A DNA stretch of 64,000 nucleotides from Klebsiella oxytoca NBRC 105695 (lineage in GTDB: Bacteria > Pseudomonadota > Gammaproteobacteria > Enterobacterales > Enterobacteriaceae): the NCBI RefSeq assembly GCF_001598695.1, contig NZ_BCZK01000011.1:124001-188000 (forward strand), given 5' to 3'. Below, in pieces: positions 58,025 through 64,000 of this stretch. Made by a program: the position numbers and the translations under genes. The notes beneath the pieces were generated by a model. It was given only the letters and a program-made list of their open reading frames with translations. It searched no databases and had not been told where the DNA came from. How positions within the stretch are numbered: position 1 is the first letter of the stretch; each line of letters starts with the position of its first letter.

Positions 58025-59539
58025 ATGGCTAAGATCGATTTTCGCAACAAGATTAACTGGCGTCGCCGCTACCGTTCACCGCAGGGCGTTGAGACGGAGC
58101 GAGAAATCCTGCGAATTTTCGAAAGCGATCGCGGGCGCATCATTAACTCGCCGGCGATCCGCCGGCTGCAGCAAAAAACTCAGGTTTTCCCGCTGGAGCG
58201 CAACGCTGCGGTGCGTACGCGGTTGACCCACTCCCTGGAAGTTCAGCAGGTGGGCCGCTATATCGCTAAAGAGGTGCTGAGCCGGCTGAAAGAGCAGAAG
58301 CTGCTCGAACGCTACGGGCTGGATGAGCTCACCGGGCCGTTTGAGAGCATTGTTGAAATGGCCTGCCTGATGCACGATATCGGCAATCCGCCATTTGGTC
58401 ATTTTGGCGAGGCGGCAATTAACGATTGGTTCAGCCAGCGGCTTTTTCCCGGCGATGCGGCCACCCAGCCGTTAACCGATGATCGCTGCGTGGTTGCGGC
58501 GTTGCGCCTGCAGGAAGGCGATAGCCAACTGAATGAGCTTCGCCGTAAAGTTCGCCAGGATTTGTGCTGGTTTGAGGGAAATGCGCAGGGCATTCGGTTA
58601 GTGCATACGCTGATGCGAATGAATCTGACCTGGGCGCAGGTGGGCTGTATTTTAAAATATACCCGTCCGGCATGGTGGCGCGGGGAACCGCCGGCCAGCC
58701 ACAATTATTTAATGAAGAAACCTGGTTATTATTTAGCCGAAGAAGGCTATGTTGCGAGGTTGCGTAAAGAACTGGATCTGGCTCCTTACAATCGATTCCC
58801 ATTAACGTGGATTATGGAAGCCGCGGATGATATCTCATATTGCGTTGCCGACCTTGAGGATGCGGTAGAAAAACGCATCTTCAGCGTAGAGCAGCTTTAT
58901 CAGCATCTCTATGAGGCCTGGGGGGGTCACGAAAAAGGCTCCTTGTTTAATCAAGTTGTCGAAAACGCCTGGGAGAAATCGCGTGCGAATTCTCTGAGTC
59001 GCAGCACTGAAGATCAGTTTTTTATGTATTTACGGGTGAATACGCTCAATAGGCTGGTACCGTACGCGGCGCGTCGGTTTATTGATAACCTGGAGAAGAT
59101 TTTCAGCGGCGATTTTAATCACGCGCTGCTTGAAGACGATAGTGATTGCAGTCAGCTGCTTGAGCTATACAAAAATGTTGCGGTAAAACATGTGTTTAGC
59201 CATCCTGACGTTGAGCAGCTGGAACTGCAAGGTTATCGAGTGATTAGTGGTTTGTTAGATATATACCAGCCGTTGCTAAAATTATCGCTCGATGAGTTTA
59301 GTCTGCTGGTGGAAAAAGAGCGGGTGCGGAGTTTACCGATTGCTTCGCGTCTGTTCCAGAAACTTTCGACTCGCCATCGGCTGGCTTACGTCGAGGCCGT
59401 AAATAAGATTTCACGCAGTAATCCGGAATTTCCGGTGATGGAATATTATTATCGCTGTCGTCTCATTCAGGACTATATCAGCGGAATGACCGACTTGTAT
59501 GCATGGGATGAATATCGTCGCCTGATGGCCGTAGAATAA
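58025..59539 (+). CDS. dgt: Deoxyguanosinetriphosphate triphosphohydrolase
   Basis: A 504-residue HD-domain enzyme that cleaves dGTP to deoxyguanosine and tripolyphosphate. The HD motif ([15 protein letters not shown]) and nucleotide-pocket sequences ([26 protein letters not shown]) are intact. The start at MAKIDFR follows a strong GGGGGAG; an upstream in-frame ATG at 57983 is rejected. The degP promoter lies directly after it. Confidence 0.96.
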   Translation: MAKIDFRNKINWRRRYRSPQGVETEREILRIFESDRGRIINSPAIRRLQQKTQVFPLERNAAVRTRLTHSLEVQQVGRYIAKEVLSRLKEQKLLERYGLDELTGPFESIVEMACLMHDIGNPPFGHFGEAAINDWFSQRLFPGDAATQPLTDDRCVVAALRLQEGDSQLNELRRKVRQDLCWFEGNAQGIRLVHTLMRMNLTWAQVGCILKYTRPAWWRGEPPASHNYLMKKPGYYLAEEGYVARLRKELDLAPYNRFPLTWIMEAADDISYCVADLEDAVEKRIFSVEQLYQHLYEAWGGHEKGSLFNQVVENAWEKSRANSLSRSTEDQFFMYLRVNTLNRLVPYAARRFIDNLEKIFSGDFNHALLEDDSDCSQLLELYKNVAVKHVFSHPDVEQLELQGYRVISGLLDIYQPLLKLSLDEFSLLVEKERVRSLPIASRLFQKLSTRHRLAYVEAVNKISRSNPEFPVMEYYYRCRLIQDYISGMTDLYAWDEYRRLMAVE

Positions 59540-59595
59540 GGCTGAGTTTTGTAAAGACGGACAATAAATTTTTACTTTTACCAAAACTTCATTCC

Positions 59596-59623
59596 GGAAC
59601 TTCGCGCTATAAAATGACTCTGA
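59596..59623 (+). promoter_or_regulatory. Sigma-E promoter of degP
   Basis: GGAACTT (-35) and TCTGA (-10) with a 16-bp spacer match the RpoE consensus exactly and the position of the known E. coli degP promoter, about 50 bp before the start codon. Envelope-stress induction is expected. Confidence 0.9.
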
Positions 59624-59673
59624 TAGTCACCTACACAGCAACTATTCGTTATCTGAAATCGAGATTGAAACAT

Positions 59674-61113
59674 ATGAAAAAAACCACGTTAGCAATGAGT
59701 GCCCTGGCTCTGAGTTTAGGTCTGGCGTTGTCCCCTCTCTCTGCGAGCGCGGCGGAAACAGCTTCTTCGGCAACTAATGCGCAGCAGATGCCAAGCCTGG
59801 CGCCGATGCTGGAAAAAGTGATGCCGTCGGTCGTGAGCATTAACGTTGAGGGGAGCACCACCGTTAATACGCCGCGGATGCCGCGAAACTTCCAGCAGTT
59901 CTTTGGCGATAATTCACCATTCTGCCAGGATGGTTCACCGTTCCAGAGCTCTCCGTTCTGTCAGGGCGGCGGACAAGGCGGCGCGCCGGGCGGTAACGGC
60001 GGACAGCAGCAGAAATTTATGGCCCTCGGTTCCGGGGTCATCATTGATGCCGCTAAAGGCTATGTCGTCACCAACAACCACGTCGTGGATAACGCGACAA
60101 CCATTAAAGTTCAGCTGAGCGATGGCCGTAAGTTCGACGCGAAAGTCGTCGGCAAAGACCCGCGTTCTGATATTGCGCTGATTCAAATTCAGGATCCGAA
60201 AAACCTGAGCGCGATTAAACTGGCGGACTCTGACGCTCTGCGCGTCGGCGATTACACCGTAGCGATCGGTAACCCGTTTGGTCTGGGCGAAACCGTGACC
60301 TCGGGGATCGTCTCCGCGTTAGGTCGTAGCGGCCTGAACGTTGAAAACTATGAGAACTTTATCCAGACCGATGCGGCCATTAACCGCGGTAACTCCGGCG
60401 GCGCGTTGGTTAACCTGAACGGCGAGCTGATCGGTATCAACACCGCGATTCTGGCGCCGGACGGCGGCAACATTGGTATCGGCTTCGCTATTCCGAGCAA
60501 CATGGTGAAAAACCTTACCGATCAGATGGTTAAGTTTGGCCAGGTGAAGCGCGGTGAGCTGGGTATCATGGGTACCGAGCTGAATTCCGAGCTGGCGAAA
60601 GCGATGAAAGTTGATGCGCAGCGCGGCGCGTTCGTCAGCCAGGTCATGCCAAACTCGGCCGCCGCTAAGGCGGGCATTAAAGCCGGCGATGTGATTACCA
60701 CGCTGAACGGTAAATCGATCAGCAGCTTCGCCGCTCTGCGTGCCCAGGTGGGTACCATGCCGATCGGCAGCAAAGTCGAGCTTGGCCTGCTGCGCGACGG
60801 TAAGCCGGTGACGGTGACCGTTGAGCTGCAGCAGAGCAACCAGAATCAGGTTGATTCCAGCACGATCTTCAACGGTATTGAAGGTGCGGAAATGAGCAAC
60901 AAAGGCCAGGACAAAGGCGTCGTGGTGAGCAACGTGAAAGCGGGCACTCCGGCGGCGCAGATTGGCCTGAAAAAAGGCGATATCATCGTTGGCGCTAACC
61001 AGCAACCGGTGAAAAATATTGCCGACCTGCGCAAAATCTTTGATGCCAAGCCCTCTGTTCTGGCGCTGAACATTCAGCGCGGCGATGCGACTATTTATCT
61101 GCTGATGCAGTAA
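59674..61113 (+). CDS. degP: Periplasmic serine protease/chaperone DegP
   Basis: A 479-residue HtrA-family protease-chaperone that degrades or refolds misfolded envelope proteins. The signal peptide ends at SASA. Catalytic triad motifs: TNNHVVDN (His), RSDIALIQ (Asp) and GNSGGALV (Ser). The LA loop with its two cysteines (FCQDG ... FCQGG) and a Gly/Gln-rich stretch precedes it; two PDZ domains follow (from about 290 and 390). The start at MKKTTLAM gives the family length; the longer frame upstream includes the promoter and is rejected. Confidence 0.97.
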   Translation: MKKTTLAMSALALSLGLALSPLSASAAETASSATNAQQMPSLAPMLEKVMPSVVSINVEGSTTVNTPRMPRNFQQFFGDNSPFCQDGSPFQSSPFCQGGGQGGAPGGNGGQQQKFMALGSGVIIDAAKGYVVTNNHVVDNATTIKVQLSDGRKFDAKVVGKDPRSDIALIQIQDPKNLSAIKLADSDALRVGDYTVAIGNPFGLGETVTSGIVSALGRSGLNVENYENFIQTDAAINRGNSGGALVNLNGELIGINTAILAPDGGNIGIGFAIPSNMVKNLTDQMVKFGQVKRGELGIMGTELNSELAKAMKVDAQRGAFVSQVMPNSAAAKAGIKAGDVITTLNGKSISSFAALRAQVGTMPIGSKVELGLLRDGKPVTVTVELQQSNQNQVDSSTIFNGIEGAEMSNKGQDKGVVVSNVKAGTPAAQIGLKKGDIIVGANQQPVKNIADLRKIFDAKPSVLALNIQRGDATIYLLMQ

Positions 61114-61128
61114 TTCGTCGCCGTCTGC

Positions 61129-61170
61129 AAAGCCCCTTCTCTCCTTGCGGAGGGAAGGGGCTTTTTCTTT
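61129..61170 (+). terminator. Rho-independent terminator of degP
   Basis: AGCCCCTTCTCTCC and GGAGGGAAGGGGCT form a 14-bp stem (one G-U pair) around TTGC, followed by a TTTTTCTTT tail. Confidence 0.93.
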
Positions 61171-61303
61171 CTGCTGAGGGTTCCATTTTTGGTTCTGTGA
61201 CATCTTCCACAACTCCATACTTCTCTCCCCGGCTTTGGGCAAATGCACAATGCGGCGTTTTGCCAACTCTTCTATGCTGGTAGCCTGCTCACGGGAGGGT
61301 TAC

Positions 61304-62461
61304 ATGGCTGGCTGGCATCTTGATACCAAAATGGCGCAGGATATCGTGGCGCGCACGATGCGCATCATTGATACCAATATTAACGTGATGGATGCCCGAG
61401 GGCGCATTATCGGCAGCGGTGACCGCGAGCGAATTGGTGAATTGCACGAAGGGGCGCTGCTGGTGCTTTCTCAGGGACGGGTTGTCGACATTGATGATGC
61501 TGTTGCCCGCCACCTGCACGGCGTGCGTCAGGGGATCAATCTGCCGCTGCGTCTGGAAGGGGAGATCGTTGGCGTAATCGGTCTGACCGGAGAACCGGAG
61601 TCGCTGCGCAAATACGGGGAACTGGTTTGTATGACCGCCGAGATGATGCTGGAACAATCGCGGCTGATGCATCTCCTGGCCCAGGATAGCCGTTTGCGTG
61701 AAGAGCTGGTCATGAACCTGATTCAGGCGGAAGAGAACACGCCGGCGCTGACTGAGTGGGCGCAGCGTCTGGGGATCGATCTCAATCAACCGCGCGTCGT
61801 GGCGATGATTGAAGTAGATAGCGGCCAGCTGGGCGTCGATAGCGCGATGGCGGAACTGCAGCAGCTGCAAACCGCGCTGACCACGCCGGATCGTAATAAT
61901 CTGGTGGCCATTGTCTCGCTGACCGAGATGGTGGTGCTGAAGCCCGCGCTGAATGCCTTTGGGCGCTGGGATGCAGAAGATCACTGCAAACGCGTTGAGC
62001 AGCTAATTAGCCGGATGAAAGAGAACGGTCAGCTGCGTTTTCGCGTGGCGCTGGGCAATTTCTTTACCGGGCCGGGCAGCATTGCTCGCTCGTACCGCAC
62101 CGCCCGAACCACGATGATGGTCGGCAAGCAGCGGATGCCCGAAAGCCGTAGCTATTTCTACCAGGATTTGATGCTGCCGGTCCTGCTGGATAGCCTGCGC
62201 GGTGGCTGGCAGGCCAATGAGCTGGCGCGCCCGCTGGTTCGCCTGAAGGCGATGGATAACAACGGCCTGCTGCGCCGTACTTTACAGGCATGGTTTCGTC
62301 ATAACGTGCAGCCGTTGGCGACCTCCAAAGCGCTATTTATCCATCGTAATACGCTGGAATATCGCTTGAACCGTATTTCTGAACTGACGGGGCTGGATTT
62401 AGGAAATTTTGACGATCGTCTGCTGCTGTATATTGCGCTCCAGTTGGATGAGCAGCGTTAA
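61304..62461 (+). CDS. cdaR: Sugar-diacid utilisation transcriptional regulator CdaR
   Basis: A 385-residue activator of glucarate, galactarate and glycerate utilisation genes in E. coli. It has an N-terminal sugar-diacid recognition domain (residues about 4-136), a middle GGDEF-like region, and a C-terminal PucR-type helix-turn-helix (LFIHRNTLEYRLNRISELTG). GGGAGG precedes the ATG at MAGWHL; longer frames upstream are rejected. Confidence 0.96.
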   Translation: MAGWHLDTKMAQDIVARTMRIIDTNINVMDARGRIIGSGDRERIGELHEGALLVLSQGRVVDIDDAVARHLHGVRQGINLPLRLEGEIVGVIGLTGEPESLRKYGELVCMTAEMMLEQSRLMHLLAQDSRLREELVMNLIQAEENTPALTEWAQRLGIDLNQPRVVAMIEVDSGQLGVDSAMAELQQLQTALTTPDRNNLVAIVSLTEMVVLKPALNAFGRWDAEDHCKRVEQLISRMKENGQLRFRVALGNFFTGPGSIARSYRTARTTMMVGKQRMPESRSYFYQDLMLPVLLDSLRGGWQANELARPLVRLKAMDNNGLLRRTLQAWFRHNVQPLATSKALFIHRNTLEYRLNRISELTGLDLGNFDDRLLLYIALQLDEQR

Positions 62462-62463
62462 AA

Positions 62464-62488
62464 ACACTCCCGCCGCAGGCGGGAGTGG
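62464..62488 (-). terminator. Terminator between cdaR and the right-edge gene
   Basis: CACTCCCGCC and GGCGGGAGTG form a perfect 10-bp stem with a 3-nt loop. On the minus strand TTTTTAAC follows, so it terminates the gene at 62499; it may also stop cdaR transcripts. Confidence 0.85.
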
Positions 62489-62498
62489 GAATGGCGGA

Positions 62499-64000
62499 TT
62501 ACAGGCGCTGCAGTCCGCGGGTCGTGACTTGCCAGGAGACGGTATTAGGCTGTGCCCAGGAATGACCATTTAACGGATTGATGATGACGGAGCGATCTCC
62601 GGCTTCGGCATGAAAGACTTCGACGATATAGCCTTCATCGAGTATTGCCGTATCTATATAATCGCCAAGCTGCGATGAGCCTTTAATGGACTGGCGATAA
62701 ACCACCGAGCCGCGCGTATTGTAGACATTTACCGTGGCATAGGTCGTCGTAAATTGCTTATTCGGCACCCCAGGGCTGGCGGTAAAGGTCAGCGCGCCGC
62801 CGCCAATATCCATCTCCATCGTCGCGAAACGGGTATTATTTTCGCCGAGCAGTTGCCAGGTGAAGAGATCGCCGTAAAGCTCTGTTGCCCCCTCCTCAGC
62901 ATCAGGGGTTTCCTCATCCTGCTCCTCGGGTATAAGCGAACAGGTCGTCAGCCCATCCTTCACTACCCGCCAGCGGTTGTGTTGCTTCAGCGTAACTGCG
63001 CGATGAGTCGTATCATTGCAGGCGCTGGAGCGGAATGGCTCATCATGGAAAACCTCAATGATCATGTTTTCAGCGAGCGCGATAGTCTCGCTGTTAGCCA
63101 GGTTATTGGTCGCTCCGGCATAGCTGCGGTGATAAACCACCGTTTCGTCTGCTCCGGTTACCGTAATGCTGGCATAGGTATGGGAGACATAATACGGGTG
63201 CGGCGCGCCGGTACGCGTGGCGACCGTCATTGTGTGCTGCTGATTATCGATAACGATCTGGCAAAAATCTTTATTGCCTTGCCCTCTGAGATTGAGGGTA
63301 ACGCTTTTGCCCGTCAGTTCGCCCGGTTCGCTATTATCCTGAGGCAGGACGTCGGCATACTCTTTGAGCAATTTGCTGCGCCGAGGCTCTTCCATACGAG
63401 AGAGCAGCAGCCAGAGATCGTTTTTACTTACGCTCTCTTCCTGCGCCAGCAGTGAAGGCTGGCTACGTATCGTCTGAGCGTTGTGTTCGAAAATAGCCTG
63501 TAAGTCATCCGCCGGATTATTGTCGAGGATAAAGTTATAAAGCCCATTATCATCAATGCGCATCAGCTGGAATTTCTCACCTGCGACCAGCGTTAAATAT
63601 CCCGGAGAGGCTTTCAGCCGTCCCGGCTCGACGTGAGTAATATATAAGTGATAGTGAGGACCGAAGGGAATAATCTCCTTACCGGTGGCGCAGTTCGTGC
63701 CGTTCATTTTGCGCTCAAATACCTTTTCGCCGCTGGCGGAAAGGACGCATACGCCAGCATAGAGCGTATCGGGATAGTAGCTATGCGGCGTGGCGCTGAT
63801 AACGTTTAGAATAAGTTGCTGATTTTCATAGTCGATATCAAGGCGCGCAAATGGCGCATCGCCAAGACCTAAAAAGCTCATCGTGACGTTACGCACGCTG
63901 GTATCGCTTTGTCGGGTGTAGTTGACGGTAGCCGTATTGATGCCTTCTTTGACGACGATATGGCTGATGTCCGGACGATATTTTTGTGAACGGCCTTTCG
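62499..64000 (-). CDS. C-terminal part of a large protein with tandem mucin/carbohydrate-binding-like repeats (5' end outside window)
   Basis: The frame is open from the right window edge to a stop at 62499, about 499 codons. A GTG at 63896 is only an internal codon, since the frame continues upstream with no stop. Three divergent repeats of 100-130 residues are seen. Each has a motif like 'FARLDIDYENQQL' / 'FATMEMDIGGGAL', then 'PHSYY' / 'PHPYY', 'YASITV' / 'YATVNV', 'VVYHRS' / 'VVYRQS', and 'EVFHDEP' / 'EVFHAEA'. This pattern resembles the putative mucin/carbohydrate-binding module found in enhancin and other M60-like metalloproteases. A roughly 75-residue helical insert separates repeats one and two. 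No catalytic HExxH motif is in the visible part. The enhancin link is inference. Confidence 0.65.
   Translation of the reverse strand, partial: KGRSQKYRPDISHIVVKEGINTATVNYTRQSDTSVRNVTMSFLGLGDAPFARLDIDYENQQLILNVISATPHSYYPDTLYAGVCVLSASGEKVFERKMNGTNCATGKEIIPFGPHYHLYITHVEPGRLKASPGYLTLVAGEKFQLMRIDDNGLYNFILDNNPADDLQAIFEHNAQTIRSQPSLLAQEESVSKNDLWLLLSRMEEPRRSKLLKEYADVLPQDNSEPGELTGKSVTLNLRGQGNKDFCQIVIDNQQHTMTVATRTGAPHPYYVSHTYASITVTGADETVVYHRSYAGATNNLANSETIALAENMIIEVFHDEPFRSSACNDTTHRAVTLKQHNRWRVVKDGLTTCSLIPEEQDEETPDAEEGATELYGDLFTWQLLGENNTRFATMEMDIGGGALTFTASPGVPNKQFTTTYATVNVYNTRGSVVYRQSIKGSSQLGDYIDTAILDEGYIVEVFHAEAGDRSVIINPLNGHSWAQPNTVSWQVTTRGLQRL

Noticed and set aside
60319-61266. 315-codon open frame antisense to degP
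   Set aside because: It spans the degP terminator and coding region in reverse; composition is that of a shadow frame.

Overview
The window is chromosomal DNA from an enterobacterium, most probably a member of the Klebsiella oxytoca complex. Gene order from cueO to cdaR follows the 2.8-4.0 min region of the Escherichia coli K-12 map almost gene for gene. A complete pullulanase/type II secretion (pul) locus, the hallmark of Klebsiella, is inserted in it. The PulD and PulG sequences read as near-identical to the well-studied K. oxytoca proteins, whereas housekeeping proteins resemble but differ from E. coli. Species assignment is inference from remembered homologues; no search was run.

Layout. 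1-9310: 3' part of cueO (multicopper oxidase), a small exported DcrB-like protein, gcd (PQQ glucose dehydrogenase), hpt, can, the yadGH ABC transporter, yadI (PTS EIIA) and yadE (polysaccharide-deacetylase lipoprotein). 9313-16240: a seven-gene chaperone-usher fimbrial operon on the minus strand (yadN - chaperone - usher - three minor pilins - tip adhesin), sitting between yadE and panD. 16560-20684: pantothenate genes panD and panC/panB, then folK and pcnB; pcnB starts at a rare AUU codon. 20736-26052: gluQ, dksA, sfsA, thpR on the minus strand and hrpB on the plus strand, followed by a REP/BIME-type repeat.

26150-42397: the pul locus. The operon pulC-D-E-F-G-H-I-J-K-L-M-N-O runs on the minus strand. 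Divergent from it are pulA (pullulanase lipoprotein) and pulB, followed by convergent pulS (pilotin). Together they make, export and display pullulanase on the cell surface. The pulC/pulA intergenic region carries MalT-type hexamers, fitting maltose-regulon control. 42970-51713: mrcB (PBP1B) and the Fur-regulated ferrichrome system fhuACDB.

51782-64000: a decayed remnant of an Rpn/YhgA-family nuclease gene, hemL, clcA, erpA, yadS, the mtnN-btuF pair, dgt, degP with a clear sigma-E promoter, cdaR, and at the right edge the 3' part of a large gene encoding tandem mucin/carbohydrate-binding-like repeats, possibly an enhancin-like protein. No rRNA, tRNA, CRISPR array, intact insertion sequence or prophage was seen. 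Most of the window is core genome. The variable parts are the fimbrial operon, the pul island with its AT-rich right flank, the Rpn remnant and the gene running off the right end. I found no convincing wholly new system; the most open questions are the right-edge gene and the small exported protein at 1174.
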